64,000 nucleotides of DNA from Ziziphus jujuba (Eukaryota; Streptophyta; Magnoliopsida; Rosales; Rhamnaceae), in assembly GCF_031755915.1 (NCBI RefSeq), contig NC_083386.1, forward strand, positions 5,087,501-5,151,500. Reading direction: 5' to 3'. The position numbers were made by a program, and so were the translations under genes. Shown here piece after piece: positions 22,362 through 33,607 of this stretch. Under the pieces are notes generated by a model. That model saw only the letters and a list, made by a program, of their open reading frames with translations, made no database searches and was not told the origin of the DNA. Numbering within the stretch: position 1 is the first letter of the stretch; the number at the start of each line of letters is the position of its first letter.

Positions 22362-23266
22362 AGATAAATGTATTCAGATTACCAACGAAGTTTTGGAACT
22401 CGGAGATATCAAGGGCAAAGGTTAATTGTAGATCGAACTTCTGGAAAGCTGTGTTGGATATTAAGTTCAAGCTGACTCCAGCCCAAATAAAGAAGTTTGA
22501 GGATAGCTATTTTGGCCATTTTTTGAAGACCAACAAGATACAATTTAATGGCCACATCGTCAACAGCATGTTGTATAGGCAGTGTGTTTGCGACGACAAG
22601 GATTCTATGGTATTCAATTTTGTAGGGCATGGTGCTAGATTTACGCGGAGAGACTTCACCATAATTACAGGTCTACGGTTTGGTTACGAACCCAATAGGC
22701 GAGTTAACATCTCTACTGGTATTAGTGACACGTATTTTGGCGGAAAGCGAAAGATCACTAACTCGGAGATAACCGAAGCTTTCATGACTGCACAGTGTCA
22801 AAAAGATGATGAAGCCGACGATGATAGATTGAAGTTGGCTTTATTATATTTCCTAAAAATGATTCTTCTAGGCAAAGAAAGCATGGCCACTGTATCCCAT
22901 AATCACTTGGAGATGGTAGATGATTTAGAGTACTTCAATAACTATCCATGGGGTACTTTATTATATACCACCACCATTAGATCATTGAAGAGTGCTTTTG
23001 AGCATAGAGAGTCCATGGCTTTAAACAAGTCAAAAAGTTGTAGTGTTTGTGGGTTTCCTTTGGCTTTCATGGTAAGTTTATTACACTATTATTTAAAGTT
23101 TGTTACACTTGTATTTATGGTGTGTATTTCTTTACTTATTCATTATTAATTAATTGTTTGACAGATTTGAGGTTTTGAGACAATTCCTTCGTTAGGTTAA
23201 GCATTTGGAAAGAAGTTACTGGACATGGCATTCCCTCGAACTCCAGCCCAACTCACTATTAACTTT
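22362..23266 (+). pseudogene. DUF1985 (Ulp1-protease-associated) gene remnant
   Basis: The frame from the acceptor-like TTTGCAG near 22,361 to a GTAAGT donor at 23,072 encodes about 236 aa. Landmarks are FWKAVLDIKFKLT, QCVCDDKDSMVFNFVGHGARF, FTIITGLRFGYEPN and YPWGTLLYTTTIRSL, ending CSVCGFPLAFM. This is the DUF1985 pattern found in plant Ulp1-like proteins, commonly carried by Mutator-like elements. The next exon starts after GACAG at 23,164 but reads ITT-like I, then TGA where Trp is expected, and a second stop 11 codons later. No catalytic Ulp1 domain remains in the window. It is therefore probably a decayed, truncated gene. The upstream Met at 22,199 lies in the minisatellite and is not a credible start. 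Family call from motif memory, not from a search. Confidence 0.6.
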
Positions 23267-23580
23267 TAACCAAAATAAAAAATACAATAACACAATATTG
23301 TATATGTTTTTAGAGTGCTAACTTTGTCCCTTATTTTTCTTTTTCAATAAAGAACATTTATCTAACAACTAACATGATTAATTAAAAGAATTAAATATTA
23401 ATAATTATTACATAACTCCCAATTAATTTTTAACCAAAAATAAAAAATACAAAAACACAATATTGTATACGTTTTTAGAATGTTAACTTTGTCCCTTATT
23501 TTTCTTTTTCAGTAAAGAACATTTATCTAAAAACTAACATGATTAATTAATAGAATTAAATATTATTTAATGCTTGTTGG
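23245..23580. repeat. Direct tandem duplication, unit about 168 bp
   Basis: Two consecutive copies contain AACCAAAAATAAAAAATAC-like, ACACAATATTGTATA, TTAACTTTGTCCCTTATTTT and AACATGATTAATTAA blocks. They lie just after the DUF1985 remnant. Confidence 0.8.
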
Positions 23581-23639
23581 CGTCATTTTACTAGTAATAA
23601 TTAAAATTATTAGGGAGAGAATAAAACTCAAATTTTCAA

Positions 23640-23790
23640 CCAAAAATTAAGTTGTTAAGTTATATTGGCTCAATTAGTATGCTTCTGTATTCATAAGATC
23701 GTAGATTCAAAGTATATCCCCTCCCTTTTACATTAGAATTTGTTGTAGTGATAAAATAAACAAATAAACTAATTAAAAATTAGGTTGATT
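23640..23790 (+). mobile_element. Possible tRNA-derived SINE remnant
   Basis: It contains TTGGCTCAATTAGTATG (box A-like) and, 33 bp on, GTAGATTCAAAGT (box B-like), the spacing expected of a tRNA head. No TSD or tail was established. Confidence 0.3.
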
Positions 23791-23934
23791 ATCATCAATT
23801 ATTAGTTTATCATCATCATCATCATCTTTACTTTTTTATTTTTTTTCTTTTTTCATTTTTTGGATGTTCATCATCTGTACTTAAAAATCGAATTACTTTA
23901 ATTTCGTGAATATATAAAGGAAGTCCAAACTCTT

Positions 23935-24121
23935 ACCAAAACATAGTGTGCTTTTCTCATGATGACTTTTATCTATGGCATACCTTGCTGTGTTTTCAAT
24001 GTCAAAAGGCAAAGGAGAGCTAGATGGAGTACCGATAAGAGTGTGGAGGCATTAAGATCTTGAGTATATACTATACGTACTGTTAAATGAAATATATACA
24101 ATAATTCAGCCAAAAATTTAA

Positions 24122-24162
<41 letters not shown>

Positions 24163-24960
24163 ACCTTAACACCTATGGATATGGATGAAAGAAAATTCAA
24201 AGTGTCGCTATTAAAAAAAACAAATAAATAAAACATTAGGGTTCGTGGTTGGCAGCCAGCTTTTCTAATTTTCTTTTGGTAGGAACTCACGATAATCACG
24301 GTTCATATTCCTTTCTCAGCTGACTCAAGGATCACTACTTAATTTTTTAATACTTATGCAATTTTTTATCAGTACTTTTGCTCCAACTAAAACGCATTAA
24401 GTTATTATATATATAATTCTTGTGACTACAATTCAATCAATATATCAAACTTTTATATTAAATAGGTGTGAACATATAATTTTTCCAAAAAATTTCAGAT
24501 ATTTGGAAGAGGAACCTCTATACCAGGCCAAACCTACCAACTGTCGAGGCACATTAATTAGTACTATATCCTAAAGTTGCTTTTTCATCTCTCATGAAAC
24601 CTTAGAATTTCTTACTGCAAATTGATGGCTTTATTCTTCCTTTTCCATCGTGAAGCAAAAGCAACTTTTAAAATTTTTTTAATATTTTTTTTTAGCTTTT
24701 TGCTTTTTAATAGTTAGAAAATCAACAACATTCTTGAATATAGCAAAAGCCACCAGAGTTTGATTCGCTACTCAAAACAATTTACCTAGCAAAAAAAAGG
24801 TTTTCAAGTTTCTAGCTTGGACAAACTGTTTTTTCAGAGGAAAACACAGAATACCAGAACTGACTATTAATTTTGCAATAAGAATCAAAAGATTTGTTTC
24901 TATAAATATAATTAGAAGCAACAGATAGAGGTGCCTGGTTAAATCAAAGCTTCTCACATG
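23935..24960 (-). repeat. Orphan CNL 5' flank, copy 2
   Basis: A diverged copy of 14,450-15,840 without a CNL coding region to its left. It ends next to the distal 3'-flank unit at about 24,970, the arrangement expected between two tandem CNL genes. It contains a TA tract at 24,128-24,155. Confidence 0.7.
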
Positions 24961-24969
24961 TGCAAAGAG

Positions 24970-25463
24970 AACTCTATATATTTCACCAAGTAAATTCCCT
25001 AGCGTAGGCCTGGCCAAATAATCAAAAAATAGTACCGGGAATTCCACAGAATTTGTCCAAGCACAACACTGTGAAGAAGTACCAAGCATATGACAAGGCT
25101 ACACAAGAAATTATTGTGTCTTGTGTTGAATATTGTATTCTAGCCAAGTGAAAGCACTTTATTCATACCTCAACCATTGCTTTTTAAACTTCCACAACAT
25201 GTTTTTCTCACACTTTATCATTTTTCTTTTCTCAAGTACGCATAAATAAGGATTAAGGATGAAAAATCAGTAAAAACACAAGTAGTATTAATTAATTACT
25301 TTCCATTATAACAAAAAAAATATTGAAGATGCGATAAAATCCATTCAAAACTAGTATCTCAACCTAACCAAAAAGCATTAAATTTTTTTCTATGTATAAA
25401 ACTAATTGATATTAGTTCGACAAATAAACGTCTTGTCCAATACCACAAGGCAGATAATCCTTA
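24970..25463. repeat. Distal CNL 3'-flank unit, copy 1 (left part)
   Basis: It matches 34,985-35,355 and 37,240-37,720: ACACAAGAAAT, TTCCA(C/T)AACATGTTTT(T)CTCAC, GGATGAAAAATCAGTAAAAACAC, and TTGTCCAATACCACAAG. It continues after the solo LTR at 28,519. Confidence 0.7.
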
Positions 25464-26781
25464 TGTAACACCCCGTCTCGAAGTACATCAGAAATTTCTA
25501 AAATTTGACCGGGTTTGATCGTCGTTGATCGAGAATGGATCAAATGTTGACTTTTTGGTCTTGATGGAATTTCACATTGACCGAGGTACCGTTAAAAAGT
25601 ACACATTGTCACGAGTCCATAGAGTAGTAGCACGTTGAAAACGGAGCTACAGATTGAAAGTTATGAGCAAAACAAGTTGAGGTCCAAACTGTCCAAGGGG
25701 TGTCCAAGTTGACTTTTTGTTCATGCAAAGTTGAGTTTTGACTCATGCATAGTTGTGAAGTACTCGTCGATACGAGTTCATAGACTAGTGGTACGTCTGA
25801 TTTGGACATGTGGTTTGAAAGTTATGGACATGCAAAATTTTCTGAATACCGTAATATTTTAATATATTTTGACTTGAGTGAACAGTGTGTGCCACATGTC
25901 GTATTTTCAGCCAATCCTGTGAGTGAACAGTATCACCCACGGGTAGCTTTTATTTTGGCCAAAACACGTGAGCCGGGGGGAAGAGAGAGAAAGAAGGGAG
26001 GAGAGAGAGAGAAAGAGAGGGGGAGAGAAGCCACCACCACCATTGACCGTCGTCCAATCACTTTTAAGCCACACGCGCCACCCTAGCTTGAAGTCCACCT
26101 GAAAACCAGACGGCCAACCGAAAATCACTGCCAGATCGCCGGTGACGAGCCCGGATCGAGGCATTTTCCGGCGAGTGGTCGATTTCCTTCTCTCGCCGAT
26201 ATCTCCCAAACCAGACCTCCGTTCGCCTCACCATCGGTCCCGTTGAGTTACCCATCACCAAATCTACCACTTCAGCAAGTTTCACAGCCAGTAGCCACCG
26301 GACACACCGCCGGCGGTGGCGGATTCCGGTGGCCATGGCGACTCATCAAGAAACCCAATTCCGGTGAGTTTCCGATCACCCCACCTATTCTTCTCCACTA
26401 ATTCGACCTCCCTAAACCCAAATCCGAGATCTCTTTCCTCCAATTCGAGACAGATTGAGAGAATCAAGGACTTGAATTCCGAAAGCTTTCCAACGAGATC
26501 CCGACCACCACGGATCCGATCTCGGGGAGGTAAGCCTCAATCCGCGATCCTCGTTCCACAAGCTTCATTTCGGTATATTACTCACAAATTTTGGTTAACG
26601 TTTGTGTTAAACTCCCGGGTACCGGATATTATTTATCCGAATAAAATATTAATTTATTTGAGTTATGTAATATTGTTGTTCTAGGAGTACGTGTACATCG
26701 TAGAATTGATCCCATGGAGGATCTTGGGTTAATTGCGTGCTCGAAGTGAGTGACCCACCTTCAAAATTATTTTGGGATATT

Positions 26782-26820
<39 letters not shown>

Positions 26821-28518
26821 TATTAATTTGTTATTTGAAGAATATGTTTTACGTGTTAAATATTTAGTAAATTTATATTTGGAATTTTGATGCCAAAATT
26901 GAATGAATTATAATTATTTGTGCATCAAGAAATATTTTGATTTCAAGAATTTTATGGATATGGGATTTTATTAATAATTGTTAAATTTTATTGTTGGAAT
27001 ATTGTGTAATTAGAAATGCTTTCATGTGAATTTTAATATATGTTTAATATTTGAAGGAATTTCCATTTAATTTTACAATTTCGATTTATAATGGTTTTAA
27101 TATATGTGTTGTTGCGAAAAATATATTTGGGATTTTAAAGGAATTATGGTTTAAGATTTTTAATTAATTATTGTTGAGTTTGATGTTGATTTTATAATGC
27201 ATAACAAATGCGTTTATATTATTTTGAGAATATATGAATTTCTTGTGGTTTTAATAATATTTTTGGCATGATTTGATTTTAAAGATTTCAAGAAAAATAT
27301 TGGTTTAAGTTATGGTGCTCTCAAAATATATATTTATGCACTTGAAATATTATCTAGTTGATTTTATGATATGAGAAAAATTATATATTATTGATGAATT
27401 TATGCTGGTGATATTAAAGAAAAATGTGAGATGGTGAATTTGAAAAATGGTATGATTCCCACGGTGAGTTTTGGAAAAATTGTTATTTTTAAAATAATAT
27501 AGTTATTTATTTTACACGCACTTATACAGTACTGGTATTCTGTACTGTGTATGTGGATGAGCGTGCAAGTTATAATGTCTCCCGTAAGTTGCCATTGGAC
27601 TGAGGGCAGACAAGTTTGATACTGGACATAAGCCGCCCCCTTCTATGGCCGGGTTAACAGTTTAAGCAGCGACACTGTCGGGATGCCGGAGCGACCGTAT
27701 GCAAGTTTTTCTCTTTAACCTCCCGCCGGACGGTGCTCGGGAAGCTGGGTATCGTAGGGCATCACTGGTATATAGTGTGGTGCGTCAAGTATTATTTTTC
27801 AGATATAAATTTCAAATCTTAAAGTTTTAAAGCAGCATTTAAATTAAATATATTTAATTTGTTTTATCACCTATTTCCAATTAGTATTTTCTAAAATGTA
27901 TTTATTCATATTTTATGTCATTTATTTTAAATTAATATTTTTAAAAATGCATCTTGCCATAAAAATATTATATAAATTGGTTGAATATTTCAAAATAAAT
28001 ATTATAGTAATTTTTTTCCACTTATTTTACATGATTGTTTGTAATTATTTAAATTATATTTTTGACATTGTTTATTTTGATTTATTAAATCAAATTTTAT
28101 GAATTATATATTGAATTTCACTTTTATGTTATATTTCTTTAATGCAAGTATTCTAAATTTATTTTATTATATTTTATTCGTATTTGGATTATTTAATTAT
28201 TTATTAAATTAATTATTCCTTGATTTTTGGGGCATAATATTTGTTTACTGTATACAGATTGGACAGATATTTGTTTAATTGCTTACTGATTCCCTATTAT
28301 TATTTTGGAGTGCTGTAAATTTGTGAAAATAAATTGTAGTAAGGTAGGAGGAATAAGGTGGTGTTTATTGGAGTGTGTTTTATGTGCAGGGAATTTTGTG
28401 GTAAGTCCTACCCTTAGGGGAGATGCTGCCGAATTTTACATTGGAAGGTTTGGTAGTGTTTCCTTGGGATCAGGGCTTGTCTAGGATTTCCATGAGGAAT
28501 TTTAGATGGGTCCTGACA
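25464..28518 (+). mobile_element. Solo LTR (Tekay/Del-like family), TSD CCTTA
   Basis: 3,055 bp from TGTAACACCCCG to GGGTCCTGACA, flanked by CCTTA on both sides (25,459-25,463 and 28,519-28,523). It aligns with the 3.3-kb LTRs at 41,339 and 47,295 but lacks about 400 bp near 28,230. The paralogous unit at about 35,355 gives the empty site. No internal region is present, so it is a solo LTR left by LTR-LTR recombination. Short open frames within it (for example near 26.3 kb) are LTR sequence, not genes. Confidence 0.9.
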
Positions 28519-28906
28519 CCTTAACTCCAACATTAATATTTAATATTCTTGATAATTATAAGGGAAATTTCCAGTTGGATCATTAATATCTTGTAAGTGA
28601 GATATTCTAAACAAGCTTAATGTAGAAAAATGGAATAGAGCTTACAATTTTAAATTTAAGTGATCATCATCTTCTGTCATCAATATGTATCTGCATTACC
28701 CAAGAACTGAAATCATGATTAAATATTCCGTCAGGGTAAATATAATCAAAATATATTCCAAATATATATGTTTTTCATTAATAATAATAATTAATAAATT
28801 TATCCATCAAAATAATAATAATAATAATAATAATTAACAAATTTGTGTAAACCTAATTTTAATATACTTTTAGTTTCAGATTATACTCTTTCAGCCAGAT
28901 TTCTCG
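28519..28906. repeat. Distal CNL 3'-flank unit, copy 1 (middle part)
   Basis: A continuation of the unit interrupted by the solo LTR: TTGATAATTA(T/C), GGGAAATTTCCA(G/A)TTGGATCATTAA, and ATGTATCTGCA. It is interrupted again by the TRIM at 28,907. Confidence 0.7.
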
Positions 28907-29763
28907 TGTGAGATCCCACATTGGTTGGAAAAGGGAACGAAGCATTGCATATAAACATGTGTATACCTTTTCCTTGTAGACGCGTTTCCATGAGGGAAAG
29001 TAAAACCGTGAGGGGTAGGATTGGGCTCACCACCTAGCTTCCAAAGCGGACAATATTTCGGTTGGGCCTGGGAAGCCCAGGCCAGTGGGACTGGCAGGTA
29101 GGGATTGGAAGAGGATTCCCCCTAACCACTGAGACGCGTTTCCATGAGGGAAAGTAAAACCGTGAGGGGTAAGATTGGGCTCACCACCTAGCTTTCAAAG
29201 CGGACAATATCTCGGTTGGGCCTGGGAGGCCCGGACCAGTGGGACTGGCAGGTAGGGGTTGGAAGAGGATTCCCCCTAACCACTGAGATGCATTTTAAAC
29301 CCGTGAGGGCTGGGTTGTAAGAGGATTCCCTAGGTCCAAAGCGGACAATATCTACATGCCGGTGGTCTGGGTTGTCACATATGGTATCAGAGCCGGACCC
29401 GGATCGGTGTGCCAGCGAGTATGCTCGGCCCCAAGGGGGGAGGATTGTGAGATCCCACATTGGTTGGAAAGGGGAACGAAGCATGGCTTATAAGCATGTG
29501 GATACCTTTCCCTTATAGACGCGTTCCCATGAGGGAAAGTAAAACCGTAAGGGGTAGGATTGGGCTCACCACCTAGCTTCCAAAGCGAACAATATCTCGG
29601 TTGATCCTGGGAGGCCGGGCTGGTGAGACTGGCAGGTAGGGGTTGAAAGAGGATTCCCCCTAACCACTGAGATGTGTTTTAAACCCGTGAGGACTGTTTT
29701 GTAAGAGGATTCCCCAGATCCAAATCGGACAATATCTACATGGGGGTGGTTTGGACTGTCACA
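28907..29763 (+). mobile_element. Complete TRIM element, TSD TCTCG
   Basis: 857 bp from TGTGAGATCCCACATTGG to GGACTGTCACA, flanked by TCTCG (28,902-28,906 and 29,764-29,768). The 5' LTR is 28,907-29,379 and the 3' LTR 29,446-29,763. Between them lie a primer site TGGTATCAGAGC (29,382-29,393, initiator-Met type) and the purine tract AAGGGGGGAGGA before the 3' LTR. No coding capacity, as expected for a terminal-repeat retrotransposon in miniature. The 5' LTR is about 155 bp longer than the 3' LTR because of an internal tandem duplication. The two minus-strand open frames across it are spurious. Confidence 0.9.
28979..29288 (+). repeat. 154-155 bp tandem duplication inside the TRIM 5' LTR
   Basis: The block starting CGCGTTTCCATGAGGGAAAG is repeated at 28,981 and 29,135 with few differences. 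The 3' LTR has it once. Confidence 0.9.
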
Positions 29764-29768
29764 TCTCG

Positions 29769-30300
29769 AGGGTTGGAGGTCCCAATGAGCCATCAATCTC
29801 GACAGCAACCTACTATGTTTTGACAAGGTAAAAAAATGAAGTCCACAGATAAACCATGAATTGTTTCTCAAAAAAATCTTATATCCCGTGAAACGAAAAA
29901 AAAAAAAAAAAAAGGAAAAAAAAATATAAAACTAATGGTTATGATATATGTAGTTTGTGCGTAAAAAATATAAAGAAATAAAATAATAATAAAAAGACTC
30001 TTTCACCAACTAAAATATAAGAGGAAAGCCTTCATAATTGTAAGAACTATTTGCTTCCCTTTTGAAGAAGTCCATTTTCTTTGACTTTTCCAAAAAGGCC
30101 ATAGCATAAGGCAAAAATTTCACATAAAAATTAAAAGTCATTCTTCCTTAGTTTCCAATTGTACAATTCAAAAACCAACATCTAATTCTTTTTGGTAATC
30201 ATCTCCAACTGGATAAAAAGTAGTGGTTAACCTCCACTTGATCATAAAATATATTAAAATCAGCTAAGAATGTAAGATTCATATTCAAATATATTAAATA
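29769..30300. repeat. Distal CNL 3'-flank unit, copy 1 (right part)
   Basis: It matches 35,582-36,110: GGTTGGAGGTCCCAAT, AAAATGAAGTCC, ATAATTGTAAGAAC, and ATCATAAAATATATT. No gene. Confidence 0.7.
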
Positions 30301-30469
30301 AAATAATAATAAGTATAAAAGAAATAGTGAGTTTGGACTTTGGACGCTTGAAGTTCAAAAGCAAAAATTAAAAATTGAAATTTCAAAAACTATAAAAAAA
30401 ATTAATTATTTTCTATTTTCTATATATATATATATATATTAAAAAGACATCAATGCACTCTTTACCTTT

Positions 30470-31640
30470 CCAAAGGTGTTTGGTACGCTGGATAGATCCG
30501 GATCGGACAGGATATAATAGTACAGTATAATATTTAGTATAGTTTCGGATTGAATGGTGGACTATTTATCCTATATTTGGTGTATGATCAAATTGGATTG
30601 AACTATTTTGTAATTATATTTTTTTATTTTTTAAAAAAATGAAAATTTTAAAAGTTATATTTATATTTAAAAAAATATTATATTTAATTAAAGTTGTAAA
30701 TTTATATATTTATATATACATGCAAAATATGCATATTTTTTTGTGTACACCCACGAATTATATTAATATATAATTTTAGAAATAACTTAAAGTTAACTTA
30801 TAATATAGTATTCCATAAATAACAATTAATTAAAAATAAACATAATTTAATGTTATTCATAAGACAATTGAATTTTTTTTTTCACCCATAAATTATGTTA
30901 ATATATTGTTTTCAAAACCAATTAAAATAAAATTATAGTATGGTAAATCATAAATATCAATTATCTACCAAAAAAAAAAAAAAAATAGCTAACACTATAT
31001 TTAATTAAGAACTTGTTGATAACATAAGAATATCCATCTCTACTTCATACTTTACAAGGATAATCTACTTATAGAATAAATAAGTAAATACACTCATTGA
31101 TAGCAATCCAAATAAATAACATAATATAAAACTATTATGCCATCTATTATTCAATTGAGCATGTGTATATATGGTGTTATTTTATATTGGATTTGTCTCA
31201 TTACGATTCCTCATCATTTGGTCTACATACTCTAACATATGCAATTTCAACTTCTTCGGTTGTATTATATGCTTGATATAAATTATTTCTAAATCCTTGG
31301 ACTTGTTGATGATATTCAGACCAAGAATTATATATCCCTGGTTATCTACCTTTAAACACAACATAAACTCTTATTTTTGCTATTTAATATTCCTACATAT
31401 AATAATAAATTATAATATAATATAGCAATACAATTAAACAAAATTACAATTAACCAAATCAATCAAGCGCATGTTAATATTCTAAAACATAACATATAAT
31501 CCTAAAATTATCCTTACATGCATAATTAAAAACAAACATCCACTACTATCCAACATATGTTCATAAATTTCAAACCTAATTGATCATAATTGTCATCCTC
31601 TCATACATAGACATAAATATATAATCCACAACATTACTAA
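30470..31640. other. AT-rich stretch beginning with a PIF/Harbinger-like end
   Basis: At 30,476 the sequence GGTGTTTGGTACGCTGGATAG resembles plant PIF/Harbinger terminal repeats. The matching right end was not found. The rest is AT-rich without a gene. Confidence 0.35.
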
Positions 31641-31641
31641 T

Positions 31642-32668
31642 TTAGTTATCTAAAAATCCACTAACAAATTTAGTATTCCCCGCGTACGCTTTAATGACCT
31701 TAAAAACCTCTACGTTCGATGCATCCATTCTCATTGCCTTAGAGATTTTAATATTGTCACCAACAGAGAATCCTAACATGTCAAGCTCTACAGCTAAGTA
31801 TTGTGGATAATTGACCTTAGATTTGTTTAACTTTGCAGCTACTTTATCAAACAATTTCTCTGCTGTATTGCCTAACCTAGTTACAATGTTATCGTCCTTC
31901 AATCTAGATTTCCTCTTGCCTTTTGATTGGAATTGTATAGATGGTTCACTACCTGTTTGATTCACAGACATTCAAGAACATACATCATCAAGTTGTTCAT
32001 TTGCAAAGTCCAAATTTATTTCATTAATCACATCAATTGGAGTTTATACTCCATGTCCTGTTGCCTGATCCTTTCAAAAAATATTAGCAAGTCTTTCATA
32101 CATAGGAAAAAGGTTTACCTATCCAACCTTTTGCACTTGGGTTACTTTAAAACAAAGAAACACAATGTTTAGCTAAGGAAAATAAAAAAAAAAAGTAGTT
32201 ACAACGTTTAGCTAAGAAAAAAAAAAAAAGTAGTTCAGACATGATGGAAAAACAAAATGTTAGATAACAAACCAAAAATTCAATTAACATATATTTCCGA
32301 AAAATATTCAAAACCTACACATATTTTTTTCAAACTTCTTCACTGTTAACCTCCACACATTTAAGAGAGTCATTCTATCCAAATCCATTTTTGTTCAGTA
32401 TGTCGTATATTATATCATATTGCTTCTTCCACTTTCTCATCTCTGACTCAATATGTGGATTTGCTTGCATTCTCAACTTAGGACACATCTCAGATAGTTG
32501 CCTCTCAATCATAGTAAATGTGCTAGGTTTAAATAATCCTGTATCACAATGTTGCCCACTAGATACAGCTTCATCTAAAATAATCAGCAAAGCCTCTTTC
32601 TCAAATTGACTCCATGTACGCCTATATTCACCATCCCTATTATTGTTATTGCTACCTCTAGCTTCCAT
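31642..32668 (-). pseudogene. Myb/SANT-like DNA-binding gene remnant (PIF/Harbinger ORF1 type)
   Basis: The first part (32,668-32,375) encodes a Myb/SANT-like domain: TWSQFEKEALLIILDEAVSS, FKPSTFTMIERQLSEMCP and MRKWKKQYDIIYDILNKNGFG. The codon after FG is TAG where these proteins have Trp, and more stops follow (TGA, TAG). Further down, the motif PMYERLANIF and KDQATG remain with stops between. The last part (31,971-31,642) is an open 109-codon tail rich in Lys/Asn. Such proteins accompany PIF/Harbinger transposases or are host LIMYB-like genes. No transposase was seen nearby. The identity is from motif memory. Confidence 0.55.
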
Positions 32669-32781
32669 TGATATTCATGTAAAAATTGCACGATTCCAAC
32701 AATACCATAACAAGAAGCAAACAAATATAACAAGAACCTCATATGTTATATTTAATATAATTTGGTCTTCATACAAATTAT

Positions 32782-33080
32782 TGTTAGGACCCGTTCAAGA
32801 TCCCTCACTGGAACCCCTGACAAATCCTAATCCTAGGAAAACCCTACCGAATCCTTTAATGGAAAATCCGGCAGAACCTCCCCTAAGGATTGGACTTACC
32901 ATAATTTTCCTGCATTGAAAATACACTTCTATATACACCACCTTATTCCTCCCACCTTACCACAATGTATTACCACAATTTGCAGGACTTCAAATAAATG
33001 ATAAGGAATCAGTGTAAAATTAAATAAATAATCATCCAAATAGTATATAGAACGTTATCAGTATAATTGAATATGAAATT
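32782..33080 (-). mobile_element. LTR 3'-end fragment (Tekay/Del-like family), antisense
   Basis: Its plus strand starts TGTTAGGACCCGTTCAAGATC and then follows the same order as 48,790-49,070 and 2,475-2,770. It stops abruptly after about 300 bp. No TSD was seen. Confidence 0.75.
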
Positions 33081-33575
33081 TAATTTCCTTATTTCACTAT
33101 AATCTTTTATTTTATTTATTTTTTTGCATTGATTATCGTCTTGTCCACTTCAAAATCCTCCTTATGCACAGTAGCCCTATACAAAATCATAGATAAAAAC
33201 AAAAGAAGAAAGGGAAAAAAAAAAAAAACTTTATTTGAAAACCTAAATTAAGAAAAAAAAATAGAAAAATAGAAAAAATACCACAACTAGAACTCCATAT
33301 TAGTTAGGTATTTGTATCACAGACTGTACTGATCTAAGTACTTATTTTGTGTTATGCTCTGTTTGATACTTTCTTCCATATGCAACCTCTTCACACCAAC
33401 TATAGTGACCAAGAATAATCTGTGCTTTAAAATTTACCATGAAATTTTCTTCACGAGAATTGAAGCAGCTTGCACGATTAGTCAACTATTTCTATGTAAG
33501 AATATTGTACTAAATCCTTGGTTCTTTTTTTTTTTTTTTCCATTTCCATCAGAAACATGATATGTGGCTATAGCA

Positions 33576-33607
<32 letters not shown>

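Noticed and set aside
26316..26684. 122-codon open frame on the plus strand
   Set aside because: It lies wholly in the solo LTR and the same stretch is broken in other LTR copies.
29188..29871. Two similar minus-strand open frames of about 100 codons
   Set aside because: They are antisense readings of the two TRIM LTRs and flanks; similarity comes from the repeat, not from a gene family.
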